In this document: positions 1 through 11,499 of the stretch, piece by piece
Layout of the letters: each line of letters opens with the position of its first letter
Numbering within the stretch: the first letter of the stretch is position 1
From: Zopfochytrium polystomum
Taxonomy: Eukaryota; Chytridiomycota; Chytridiomycetes; Chytridiales; Chytridiaceae
Assembly (NCBI GenBank): GCA_025765615.1
Contig: JAIVFJ010000098.1
Location: forward strand, 62,001-126,000
DNA: 64,000 nucleotides
Direction: 5' to 3'
Program-made: the position numbers and the translations under genes
The notes under the pieces: model-generated
What the model was told of the DNA's origin: nothing
Seen by the model: only the letters and a program-made list of their open reading frames with translations
Database searches by the model: none

Positions 1-670
1 AACAAAAAAATAAAATAAAATAAAATCAAGTAGGAGTCGATTTTGGGCGTCTTCGCCTCTCCAAATATCCAGCAAAGCAAATGACCTGAGGCAGCCCATT
101 ATTTTCACGGCTTAAAAGAACGTCCGACCGGCACATCCGTGAACACAAGCACTTGGCCGTTGGCAATGAAAATGCACAAAATAACAGCCAATTTTGTGAA
201 GGCATAGACAAAGCACACTAGTGTCCGACTCCTGCGCTGCACGCAAATTGTAAAAATGTACTCTTCCTCCCCTTGCGCGAGCAAACGATTTGATAGCAGA
301 AACCAAATTTGAATATTTTAATAATTTTGATGACCCGCACTGTATCTTTCATCCAATCAAGGTCTTGGCATCCACTGAATTCTGAAATCAATACTCTGCC
401 ATTTCCATACAAGTTCACTCAGTGAAGCTTTCTTCAAGCACTTGAACTTCACTTCTTTCGTGGGGACACAACTTTCTCATTGGTTCCCATCATTCATCAC
501 AACAACAACCAAAAAAAAAAAAAAACCCAAGCCGAAAAAAAAAGCTGTTTCAGCCAGTACTTGATAGCCAGTTTAATGCAGCATCGCATTGTACTACGGC
601 CCCCAAAATGTACAAACTTTTCATAAGAGATGAATGGAAATTGAAAAGCTCATCAGCAGAGAAGGGGGGG
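1..670. other. AT-rich intergenic, no gene seen
   Basis: Short open frames on both strands here have no recognisable domain, no splice support and no coding bias. Nothing beyond A-rich tracts (about 510-545) is visible. It flanks the hAT-like relic that begins at 671. Confidence 0.6.
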
Positions 671-1430
671 CAGGGGTTGGCAAAATTCAATTTCAATTCA
701 ATGTTTGTCTCACAATTAATTTTCAATAGTATTGCAATCATTGAAGAAAAGGAGGAAAGGACAAAACGAAGACACTCATTCGTTTCCATCCTCGTCCACC
801 TCCTCCACCACTGCCCCAAGAAGCCCCACAATCAATTCTTCGCTCCAGAAAGATTGATTCTCTTTCAAAACAGCGTACATTCGAAATTCTCTGGCAGTAT
901 AGATTTCCGGTTGTCTGTGCAAACAAAAGAACATTTGCTGAAGAGCCTCTCAACAATGTTTGACGTTGGAGGTATCCATGACAGGTCTGGGTAGTAGAAA
1001 GAACCACAACACTGCTTCTTCCTGAGTCCATCCTCCTCCATAGTACACTCCCAACCGCTCTTTGTTGGCGTGATAGGAGCTTCTCGTGGCCACAGCAAGC
1101 AGCTGAAATGACCCAATCAAGCCAACCATATATTTTTCCTGTGTTAGCAAAACAGTTTCAAAATGGTTCAGAGAGACAATCGCGAACCTTTTGGATAGTT
1201 GATGGTTTGGCAGTTGACACCAAAGGAGCCATTATCTCTTGCCAATTGAGGTGAACACTTCGAATGTGACAAGCAAGGTTGCTGTGGCTGCAAGTGAGCT
1301 CTTGCTTGATGAACTTGGTTCCTGGACACAAAGTGCATTCATGGTGGATGCTCTGGCTTAGTCCAAAAAACCGACAGGCAATCTCCTTGTGCAAGAAGTT
1401 GCAGCCAGCATTTGTTGAAACTTCAGCCAT
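671..1430 (-). mobile_element. hAT-like DNA transposon relic, internally deleted
   Basis: On the minus strand a BED-type zinc finger lies at the 5' end (about 1,430-1,160) and a hAT C-terminal dimerisation segment at the 3' end (about 1,030-776), with no room for the RNase H-like transposase core between them. About 100 bp beyond the stop, position 671 starts CAGGGGTTGGCAAAATTC on the plus strand, which looks like a hAT terminal inverted repeat followed by repeated AATTCAATTTC subterminal motifs. Similar AATTCAATT-type motifs occur near 1,600-1,630 on the other side, but a matching terminal CAG repeat and an 8-bp target duplication could not be identified, so that end is not fixed. A non-autonomous, decayed element is the best reading. 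Confidence 0.55.
776..1430 (-). pseudogene. hAT transposase remnant (BED finger + dimerisation domain)
   Basis: The first block (ATG at 1,430) has a BED-like pattern: CTLC, then SNLACHIRSVH, i.e. C-x2-C ... H-x4-H. The last block reads SWIPPTSNIVERLFSK, then a run ending LPENFECTLF, the usual hAT C-terminal region (W, then sN.veR.FS, then R..L.pen.e..l.l). A stop interrupts it at CTLF. Restoring one T in the T4 tract there would rejoin the frame to the family's usual FLKEN-like continuation and a stop at 776-778, so a single-base deletion is the likely break. The catalytic middle is absent. The middle part (about 1,150-1,030) is only loosely alignable. No function is expected. Confidence 0.55.
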
Positions 1431-1639
1431 TTTTTTTTTATGTTGATGGGGTTTTACTGTTGATGTTTTGCTGGGTCAGTGGGTGGAGGGTGGCGGCGGG
1501 TGTCTGGGTTGGGGATGTTGTCTGTTGCAGCAATTTATATTGCTTTCAAAACAAACCAGCCCTGGTGCCACTGATGCAATGTAATGGGAAAAATTGGTGA
1601 AAATTGGCAATTGAATTGGAAATTGATTGGTGTCTCTCA

Positions 1640-3037
1640 AAGAAGAACCTCAAAGAGGAAGGTAAGGTTCAGGGAAATACAAATCTAATTTTTTAGATAT
1701 GGGATTTCTTGAAGGCTGGGGGTTAAGATCGAGATTAATGATGCTGCTTCTCCTAAGGCAGCTATATTGTAGGGAGAGTAGTGGCCTTAGGAAAAAAAGA
1801 ACAAGAAAGAAAGAAGAAATTAAGAAAAAATGTTTGAAGAAAAATCAATGGAGGGAAGAATGAAAAACTAATGACAAGGCAACACTGACACGGGAGAAAA
1901 GTTATGAGAAGCATTTACAAGATTTTATACACATATAAACAAGCGGGGGCTCCAAGGCTGCACAGAACCATTGGTAACCAAGGAGCCAAATAACTCCTCC
2001 ATTTTCACAAAGATAATGATTCATATTGCACTATGACTGATAAAATTTGTTACAAGACTAAAAATAAGTCTATATACTGGAAAAATTATGGAAACGACTG
2101 AGATTGATTCCTCTTTTTCCGTATAGGTCAGGCTTTCATATACAACTGTACAAGGTGTTATGCTAAAGCAAGAGCTGACGAACCTAAACTGTGACCAACA
2201 CACCTTATGTGAGATACTGGAGAATCTCATAATGTGACGTGTCTTCTTTTTCTGTTTTTGGCGCTTCCGCCATGCTGTTAGGTAGGAGTCAGTATAAGTA
2301 AGTCTGATAGTCTGGCAGTCGTTATCGCTCCCAGTCACTTGACTCCATGCATAAAGTCCGCGGAGGATCTGCGTGAGAGTGAGAGTGGAAGATATCGTGG
2401 TTTGATTTGGGCAGTTACATTATAGAACGTAAAACTCTGCTACGCCCTTACTACCGTTAGCATCTAGACATAGAAAAGCTTGTGCAGAATTTCGAAAGCG
2501 GTCTGGTCGATTTATAGCGCCCTGCTGTCACCATCACGCACGCGGGTCGCTCCCAGCATTTCATAATATCAATGCGGCAAAGCCAAAGGGGGAGAATTCA
2601 ACTACGTGCATTCCTTCGACAACCACCACTAACTGCTGCGTGGAGCCCTGTCGCGCTGCTCTAACTTACTTTCACACACGGGGATTGTCCTAAATTGCCC
2701 CCTGACAATTGCGTGGCCGCCGGCACATGCCCGGCAGACGATCCGGAGGCTTCCTCACGTAGAGCAGCGAGAGCAAAGTAGAGCGCCCCCGAGACCCGCT
2801 TCGCTCTGTCCGATTCTTCTTTCGCCAAACTGATCTTCATCTTCCGCTACATCATCCCTTCTCGCCTCCCTCGTCGCGTGGCGCCGTTGTCGCCGTCTTC
2901 GTTACCACATGAACTAAGCCAGCAACGAACGAACACAACCTATTCGCACAGAAGCAGGACGCACACAGCACTCCCACCGCGAGGAGTACCCTTCAGCAGC
3001 CACCCGAGCATCCTTCACCAACCGCACCCAAAAGACC
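1640..3037. other. Intergenic / upstream region of cyclase gene
   Basis: No gene recognised. The sequence changes from AT-rich (1,640-2,450) to mixed GC-rich with pyrimidine stretches (2,700-3,030), which is consistent with the promoter and 5' leader of the gene starting at 3,038. No structural RNA or transposon was identified. Confidence 0.5.
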
Positions 3038-6000
3038 ATGCGGGAGGGGAGTGACTCTTTTGATGCATCCCTCCCGCCTTTTCTCACGGGCGGCCATCCA
3101 CCAAATGAACAATCATCACAACCACCCCAGTCCACAACATCGCGCCGTCCATCGTCCACATCCCCTTGGTCGCCCACCACAGATGCCAGCGGATATGGCA
3201 GCTACGGAGTTCAATTCGATCCTTCTGATCCGCTTCTGCAGGAGAAGCTCTCGTCTCACGAAAAACGTACTGACGCCTACTGCCCCAAGCAAGATGACCC
3301 CAGCGGTGGAGGGGGCCGCCCACCGCGCGATTCCGCTAACTGCTCGGCCTCGCCTTTTTACTCCTCCCCATCCGCTGCAGCTCACCACGCGGCAGCCTAT
3401 CGCCGCCGACAAATGTACGTGGACGCATGCAATGCAGTGCTCCGCGTCATCTTTGAGGTTGCGGACGTCCCGCCCCTCGCGACCGACTCGAAGATTTACC
3501 GGCAGCTCGGCGGCGACAGCTGGGCCACCGATGCCGAAAGCGCTGGACGAAAGGGTCCCACAACGCCCTCTGAGGTTGACGAAAGTGGAGGCGGCGGTGG
3601 CAGAGAGAAGATTCGAAAGGAAGGCAAGGTCGAGCTGGAGGTCGACGAGATAGTCGGCGAGCTTGAACTCATGAACGGGTCCAGCGACGTTCAACCGCAT
3701 GGCTACAGCCGCTTAAAGCACTTGCTGCTCCACTTTCAGTCTCCCATCATTGAGGAGATCTATTTTCGAGAAGTGCTGCTAAAGTCTTCCATCTTTCTCG
3801 TGCGCATCGTCAGCTTTTCCATCGCCATCGCAGTATTTATCGTCTTGCTCTTGGGTGTCAAGCAAAATACAGTACCGGAGGTCCCAAGCGGGCTGGGGTT
3901 CATTCCGGTTGAGTTGCTTATTGCCACCTCGTTATTCTTGTTTTCGGTTTCCATATGGAGAAAGGGTGCCCCACTCGTGCACCTCTGCGTGGTTTCACTC
4001 GAATTGAGGGCTGTCGTGTTTGTTGTGAGGGTAAGTTCCACTCATGGAGCGTCCCAACGCTTTCTTGTTTGTTGTTTCACCGGTTCTTGAGCAAAGGAAA
4101 GGGGCCTAGGGAGAGCAAAGGACCGAGACTGAACCTAACTCTCCTACACTTTGCGGACTTTACAAGGTCATCAACTTTTGCGCTTTTGTCATCCTCGATT
4201 TCTACAACGGCCGGCAATTGTGGGATTTGGTGGGGTCCGTGTCCATACCTGCACTTTTTGGCCTCTGCTTGATATCTGGAGTCACGGCTACATTCACCCA
4301 GCAATCGCTCCATTTGACCGTCATTTTGGTTATCTGCGCTGCGAAAGCCACCCTCATCACATTCAAGTGGAAAAGCCAACTGGGCGCCGTGCTCTACGTT
4401 ATTCCAATTATAATGAGCCTCCAATTGGTTTTGGACAACATCTACACGCGTGACAGAGAGCGCCGCAAAAAGTAAGTGACTCTGGAAGGGGACTATGGCG
4501 TGGGTATCTCTGGCGTCCTTCAGTAGCTTCAAGCATTGCTATCCATTCACTTGCGTTCCTGACTGTCTTGATCGAAATTTCTTTTGCAAAAGCTTTCTTA
4601 AGGAAAAACTCGTGGCGCGTCAACTTATAGGACTCGAAGAAGAACGGCAAAAGACAGAGTACCTTTTGTCCCTCACGCTACCTCCCAGCATCGTAGATAA
4701 GCTCCGCGACGTGGGAACTGCCAACATGGACCTCATCTCCAACTGGATGGAGTCAGGTCTGGCGGCCCCACTTTTTTTAGAATGATTGGCCTTTTCGGTC
4801 ACCTTTCAGAACACTGAGAAACTCTCCTACAGCTACGATTATGTTTATGGACTTGAAGAATTTCAAAGAGATCTCGCAGACGCTTGACTCCAAAAAGGAC
4901 GCTATCACTCTATTGAACATGATATTTCACAAAATCGACGAGGTTTTGAGTAGTTTCCCGGGTGTGGAGCGCATAAAGGCGAGTGCTCTTGATTGAAGTA
5001 GAAGCACTTGACCCACCCTAATGTTTTGCTAAATCTATCACCAGACTATACAATCAAAGCTGTTGCTCCTTGGTGGCCTGAAGTCTGCAAACCATTTGAA
5101 AGAAATGGTCGAATTCGCCCTCGCGGTTCGATCTTTGCTAAGCGGCACGATAACTTTTGACCTTCCCGGCGGCGCTGAGCCGAGGAGGATTCGAGTCAAA
5201 TTGAAGTTTGCGTTCGGAATACAAACAGGTGTGCCGACACCGAACTTTTTCTGACGAGCACAATATGGTATTCACGCCAAACGATTTTCACCAGGGCCCT
5301 TAATAACCGGAATCGTCGGAAAACGCACTTTTTGCTTCGAGGTGAAGAGTAAATGAGCTCTTAAGTTCCTTACTCAAAATCTTTCCGACCTAGGTATACG
5401 GCGATACTGTCAACACCGCCAGTAGAATGCTTTCAATGGCCTCCGGAGGCCAGATTGTTGTTACTTCTCTGGTTTGGGAGAATGTTTCCAGCTGTAAGTG
5501 CTCTCATACTCGGCAGTTTGTCACGAACGCCTTATCTCTGCGGGTCAGACTACTCTGGAACAAATTTGGGACAACGAATGGTGAAGGGAAAAGGCTTGGT
5601 GACCTTGTTCAATATTGAGAAACACATCGGAGATCCAGAGCCTTCAGAAGGAGACGATGGCGTGCTTTCCAGCCAAAGCATAACTTCCCTTAACACTAGG
5701 CAGACTCAACGAACTTCGCTTAAACGAAACACACTTAATCTCCAAAGACACAACGACTCACCTCTTGGAGACGCGACCAGCCCTCCTTCCGAAGACCCAA
5801 CGACCACAGAAATGACGCAGGCATGAAAGTCAGTCAGAAATATGAACTCTTGCTAATCCAAATCACGTTGCTAATGTAGGCTGAGACACTTACAATCTCG
5901 GCCGTCCCATTACCGAGGATCGACGCAAACATCATTCATTCGACCATTTTCAGCTCTCTGAATACCGCCACGCTTCCACGCCCTCCATCTGCTTTGTCTC

Positions 6001-8948
6001 CTGTTACAACAGCATCTACAACGACTGGACCAATTACGGCGTCGTCCAGAGCTGTCCGTCCAGATAGTTCAGATACTGCTGGCCAGGAGCCATCCAAAGC
6101 CGATTTTAGCGCCAATAGCCTCTATCAACCCCGACAAAATCAGGCCAATTTGAGCGGTTATCATAACCGCAGCTCAAGCGGCTCTGATTTGACCGAGAGT
6201 CTACTCATAATCAACAAAAAAGATCCGGTTTTTATGCGCCCCGGCAATCGTTATACGGCTCAATCCCGCCCACGTGGAGTCGACAGCAGAAACTCTTCAG
6301 CTCGCCAGCTGGGATACACCTCTGATGGGAATCTGCCAGAAGACGGCGCACCGTCAGAGTCAGTTATATTAGCGTCGTCGGCCCAACCGCCAGAGCGGTC
6401 GCGTCGTTTGTCCTTTCGGCCCAGTCTTCGGTACAACTCTAGCCGGAACACGAGCGCCTTCGGGAGTATTAGCGGCCGATCGCGACGTGTCTACCCCTCC
6501 GCCCAGCGTTCTGCCGGTGCCAGCAAAACCGGCTCCGTTCAGTCTCTACGTGGCCCACCGCCAAGCAGTAGGCGCCGCTCTTCCTGGTTTGCAAGTCTAT
6601 TCGAGACACATGATGAGAGCGGTGGGGTTTCCGAAAGCCAGCTTACCATGCCCGAAGTGCTGATTGAAGAGGCTCCGGCAGTGGTAATGGCGGGGGTGAA
6701 CGAGTCGCAAGACAGTTTTTACTGCTCTGGGCTAACTTCGGGGGCAGCTCGCGGCCTCTCGGTCATCCCCAGTGTGATGGGCGCCGATGACAAAAAGAGT
6801 GGCGAAAATGTATCGGCCGTTGGTGGACTCAATTATGCGGACGAAGGCGTGAAGCTGGAGGACGCAAATGTCATTTTCAGCAACGAAGAGCTCGCCGCGA
6901 AAATAACCCGCCTTCACGCTGAGCACAATATCGACGCGGCCGTATCAGCCGGATACCTCAACGTGCAAAACCGCCACGCGTCGCTTGCCCAGACCTCGCA
7001 ACCCGCAGTGACTGCGACATCTGCTGCCACCAGCGCGAAAATGACGGTTTCACCAGACTCGCATCAAGAACCAGTTATTTCGCTGCCTCTTGTGCTCGAT
7101 GGGGAGTCGAGGGCGCCGCATGTGTCAAAGATCACCCCACCGCCGCAGTACTTTGGGATCCCCTCCACCTTGATTCGGGCGGACGCTCAGTTTCGAGATA
7201 GGGAGCTGGAAGAAAGGTTTGTCGTCGACAGAAACGAGGCGATATGGCCTGTGGTCCAGAGCATCGCGTTCCGCGGTGTGTTTTGCCAGGCGTGCATGAT
7301 CGCAATGGCGCTAGTGAATGTTTACGTCAAAAAGGGATACGTCGGCCCGCTGTCTGTAAGCAACAACTCCTCCGTACCGTTATCTAGTTCTTCGGCACCA
7401 AGCTCTCCGTCCAGCAGCAATGCGACCGTGCCCCAGGATGATCCCATGTCGGACCTCGACTCGCTTACAATATGGTTCGTCCTCATTGGCATCGTTTTTG
7501 GCGCAACGGGAACCCAGATACTGGCGGCAGGAGTCAGTTTTGGCGGAGCCACACCTTCGCTCTTTTGGCAGAAGGCTCTCGCCCGCTGGTCCATCATCAC
7601 AGTAGTCGCAATCGCCCTCTTCACGCTTCAAAGCTGGAACGGCCTCAGGGAATACCCCGTACTCCTCATCTATGTGATTCCGCAAATCGTCAATGTCTAC
7701 ATCCTACTGTTAACTGTTTTGACCTTGACGGAGCGTGTGGTCATCAGCAGTGTCGTCATGACGGTCTTTTCCATCTTTAATGGAATACTGGAGCGTCAGT
7801 ACTGGACTATCCCCATAGTTCCCCTCGCATCGGTCGCGCTTTGGGGAAGTATATTTTCGCTTCAAGAGTCATTTGCCAGAATGGACTACTTCATGGACAG
7901 GACGCTGTCTTCTCAGTCGGATATGGTCAAGGAGGAGATTAAAAAATCTAGCCGAGTTCTCAACACCGTCTTGCCAAACCGGATCATCATTCAGCTGCTG
8001 AAGGATCCAAACGTTATATTTTATGAAGAGTTCTCGATGATTACCGTTCTGCATATGGACATAGCTGGGTAAGGTGTGGGCGTTGCGTTTTTTCGAGTTC
8101 CACCGTGCCCTTTGCAAATTCCACCATTTTGTTCTAATTTGGCGCTTGATCAACAGTTTCACAGCGATGTCCAGTTCGATTGAACCCATGGACATTTTCC
8201 TGATGATGGACAATCTTTTCACGTACTTTGATCGGCTTACAGAGGACTTTAGCGTTGAGAAGATCACCACAATAGGCAAGCTTTGTTCCTTCCGGCCCTC
8301 TTTTCCTTTATTACGCTTATTGCTAGGAGAGACTGAAGGAAGTAAAACTGACAACCTTCGTAAATGTCATGCCGAACACCATCAGGAGATGCATACGTCG
8401 CTTCCTCTACTTTGACTACTACTGCGGACCCCACTATTTCGGCAATCTCCGTCTGCATCGTGGCCTTGATCATGCAATCTTACGTCCACGAGCAGCTCAA
8501 CGAGTCCTACCTCATGAAGACCAAGCTAAACCGAAAGTGTGTCATGCGCATTGGAGTGCACTCAGGCTCCTGCCAGGGGTCAATCATGGGAGGGTCCTCA
8601 AATTTTCGTTACGACCTCATGGGGGACGCAGGTCAGCAAAAGCGGTGAAACCTTTGAGAGCAGTTGAACCCTCCATGCGTATGACTTTGCTAAAGGAAAA
8701 TCCCTCCTCCCCCTTCCCCCCCTTCCTTGATAAAAATTGCAAAAAATACAATGCCGATCTCAGTCTTGATTGCGGAGAAAATTCAAGAACAGTGCGAACC
8801 GGGCGAGGTGTATATTTCTGGCGTTACGATGGACCGCGTGAAGACATATCATGGTTTTGAGATCCGCCAAACGAATCGGTCGGCGGCCGGGCAGGATATG
8901 TACCATCTCGTCGGAAACCAGGGTCTGCGGCGCTCGGCAGGAGGGTAG
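3038..8948 (+). CDS. 12-TM class III nucleotide cyclase with C1/C2 halves in inverted order
   Basis: Predicted membrane adenylyl (or guanylyl) cyclase making cyclic nucleotide from NTP. Twelve exons fit: 3038-4030, 4167-4471, 4593-4756, 4833-4978, 5045-5228, 5295-5341, 5394-5493, 5549-5820, 5880-8068, 8157-8275, 8386-8631, 8764-8948 (4,950 nt, 1,649 aa). Layout: Ser/Pro-rich N-terminus; six hydrophobic helices (about 245-425); catalytic domain 1 (about 488-675); a 500-residue Ser/Thr-rich linker; six helices (about 1195-1400); catalytic domain 2 (about 1455-1649). Domain 1 has IMFMDLKNF, RIKTIQSK (second metal Asp replaced by Ser) and YGDTVNTASRM with transition-state Asn and Arg. Domain 2 has HMDIAGFT and TTIGDAY (both metal Asps) but GDAVLIAEK, lacking Asn and Arg. 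So domain 1 is the animal C2 type and domain 2 the C1 type. The purine-selecting pair in domain 1 is Lys (RIK) plus Glu (FEVYG), closer to adenylyl than guanylyl cyclases. Three introns appear to be GC-AG. Confidence 0.85.
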
Positions 8949-9324
8949 GAGGGACCTTACGCAGCGCAATCTCTCTGGGCTCCCTTTGTTTCCTTTTCGC
9001 TCTCCCTCTCTCTCCCTCCCCCTCTGTTCCTCTCTCCTGTTTTGCACCTTCGCGTTTATTTTTGCCACTCCTTGCGATTTTCAGCTCAATCTTTCCACCG
9101 CCCTAGTTTTCTCGATGCACCACAAAGAGTGCGAAAGGGTGGGTTCATTGCTCTTGGTGTATTCGCTGGCAACTGGGCAATCCTCAGTTCGCACGCTCTT
9201 CCTCACAAACTCTCTCTTGCTTGCTTTCCTCACCCTAAGCGTTTTTTCTTTACTATTGTGTACTTAGCTTTTATCAGCAGGTGTCGTTTGAGATACACAC
9301 ACTCGCTTCTTTCTTTCTTTCTCT

Positions 9325-9357
<33 letters not shown>

Positions 9358-9383
9358 CTCTCTCTCTCTTTGCGGGTAGTAGA
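8949..9383. other. Intergenic with CT/T-rich tract
   Basis: Pyrimidine-rich spacer between two same-strand genes. It includes (CT)n near 9,000-9,030 and a T-run of about 27 at 9,330-9,357 flanked by CT repeats just before the next start codon. No gene seen. Confidence 0.6.
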
Positions 9384-10416
9384 ATGATCAAGCAACGGCT
9401 CCTCAGGCTCGATCGCGATCTCGGCATCGTCGTGCCATCGGCACTGCACTTTAAGCGGCCTCAGCGCTACGTCGTCTCTCTCAGACTGCATCGCAGACGA
9501 CAGCTGCGACCGTTGGATCCCCAAATCGTCAGCGAGGGCGATAATTTGCAGTCGACGTCGACGTCGGCTTCCGAATCCGAAGACGTCGATTTTCTGCTCG
9601 TCCTGCTCTCGTCCACCAGCGCCTACTGCATCGATGTTGTCTGCCCGCATGCCGGCGCTTCGCTCGAAGAAGGCCGCCTGCTGACCGCGGACGACGTCGA
9701 CATTGAAGACCTGGCCACCGGTTCCGGGCCATTCCCATCATGCAGCGCGGCAGCCAACACAGCCACCGTAGCCGACGACGCGAACGACCGCAACGACGGC
9801 GGCACCGAGGAGCGCGACCACCCCTCGATCGAGTGCCCGTGGCACGCCTTTCGATTCAACCTGAAAACCGGCCGCGCAGACTTTGACGAGAGGTGGACGG
9901 CGGCCGTCCTCGACGTTGTCCTGGACCCCGTCGACGGCGCTCTCGCGCTGGACCTCACCCGCTGCCGGGCTGCTCGCGACAGCGGCACGGCGGTCGACGC
10001 CGCCGAGGTGCTCAAGGTCAGAAAGTGCGGGTCCGAACGCGGGCGCGACGGCGAGGAGGTTGAGGATGTGGGCACGGCGGAGACGAGAGGCGGTCACGAC
10101 GGGAACGTGGAGCAGGACGCGGCGTTTGAGAAGCCGTCCGTCGAGGGGGCGCGCGCAGGCCGGACGTGGCCGCTGTGCGAGTGGGCAGTGTGCGTCCTCA
10201 ACGAGGTGGACCCTGCGGCCAAGGTCGAGCTTGCGCTGCTGGCCTTTGTAGAGTGGACCGCCGGGCGGATACCGGACGTCGGGGCCGGCGCGAAGCCGCC
10301 TGATTTCCCCCCGCGCAGCCAGAAGTTGACGGTCCAGGCCCCTGGCAAGATGAAACGTAGCAGCGAGGGCGGGTCGCTGGTGAGGATTGTTTTTTCTTAA
10401 CCGCTGATCGTGGGTG

Positions 10417-10449
<33 letters not shown>

Positions 10450-11050
10450 GCTAAAGAACCCCGTTCCGGTCTTTTTGGAATGGCAACATGTGCCTTACAG
10501 CAAAAGCGACTTGTGCTGCTCCACTCCCTCGCCAACATTGAGCTCTGGGCAATCGACCTTGCTTTCGACATTATCGCTCGCTTTGCCGGCACTCACGTCG
10601 TTGCACCGTCTGCCACCTTCGCGACGACGTCCAACAACTCCCATTCGTTCGCTTCCTCCTCCTCCTCCTCCACCTCCTCCTCCACTTCGTCACCCTCATC
10701 ACCGCCGACCGCTGCGGCCAACGACTCGACGGCACCTGTACCAACAGGCCCACCCCTCCCGCGCGAATTTTTCGGCGACTTTCTCAAAGTCGCGGCCGAC
10801 GAGGCGCGGCACTTTGGGTACCTCTGCGACCGGCTCGCGGCCCTCGGCTCCTTTTTCGGCGCGCTGCCCGTTCACGGTGCGTTGGGCGAGAGCGCGTTCG
10901 TGAGCCGGCACAGCGTGATGGACCGGTTGGCGATCGTGCACATGGTGCACGAAGCCCGCGGGCTGGACGTCAATCAGGGGACGATCGCAAAGTTTGAGAG
11001 AGCGGGAGACGCCGAGAGCGTCGAAAAGTTGGTCGTCATTCACAATGTGA

Positions 11051-11087
<37 letters not shown>

Positions 11088-11499
11088 CTCCGTGTTTGCC
11101 AAAACTCCCTTCCTGTGGTCGATCCCTGCGGCTTTTTTTTTCAAAACGTGCGGCAGTGCTGACCTTGCCAAATAACACTTTTGGTTGCCTCTCAGGACGA
11201 GGTGACGCACGTTGCGACGGGGCAAAAATGGTTCAGGTGGTGCTGCGAGGAACTCGGACTCGACCGTTACGAGGCCTTTCACGAGGCGGTGCGGCGGCTC
11301 TTCCACGGCACTCTCAAGGTGAGCGAGCATCATCATCAGTTCCTGTTTGACACTCTCGTTCTCTCTCGCTCCGTTTCCGCGCCGTCTGTCCCCCCGCCCG
11401 CAGCCACCATTCAACGACGCCGACCGCATGAAGGCGGGCCTGGATCCCGAGTATTACGTCCCGCTTTCTACCAACTACCAACACGGGGGCAGCAGCTGA
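9384..11499 (+). CDS. Rieske [2Fe-2S] domain fused to DUF455 ferritin-like domain
   Basis: Exons 9384-10379, 10501-11046, 11196-11318 and 11404-11499 give 586 aa, all junctions phase 0. The N-terminal half has Rieske cluster ligands: CPHAG (Cys87, His89) and CPWHAF (Cys151, His154). The roughly 60-residue gap between the two pairs is far longer than the usual 15-18 and is filled by low-complexity acidic sequence. The C-terminal half is DUF455: IELWAIDLAFD, DEARHFGYL, MVHEARGLDV and DEVTHVATG, giving the E ... ExxH ... E ... ExxH ligand order of carboxylate-bridged diiron four-helix bundles. Family knowledge says DUF455 belongs to the ferritin-like superfamily; substrate and pathway are unknown. 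An electron-transfer Rieske feeding a diiron oxidase is inference. The DUF455 part alone could look like a separate gene, but the splice from SL to QKRLVLLHSLAN is in frame across a 121-nt intron. Confidence 0.8.
11047..11195 (+). repeat. (GT)n microsatellite within intron
   Basis: The second intron of the Rieske/DUF455 gene opens with GTGAGTCTG, followed by roughly 15 GT units (about 11,055-11,086), then ends at CTCTCAG. Confidence 0.8.

Noticed and set aside
3116..3700. 194-codon antisense frame over cyclase exon 1
   Set aside because: Shadow of the N-terminal coding exon; no domain and incompatible with the spliced cyclase chain.
10414..11175. DUF455 part as a separate gene starting in the T-run at 10,414
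   Set aside because: The start would lie in poly-T-derived Phe codons; an in-frame splice from the Rieske exon to 10,501 gives a single 586-aa chain with all junctions in phase.
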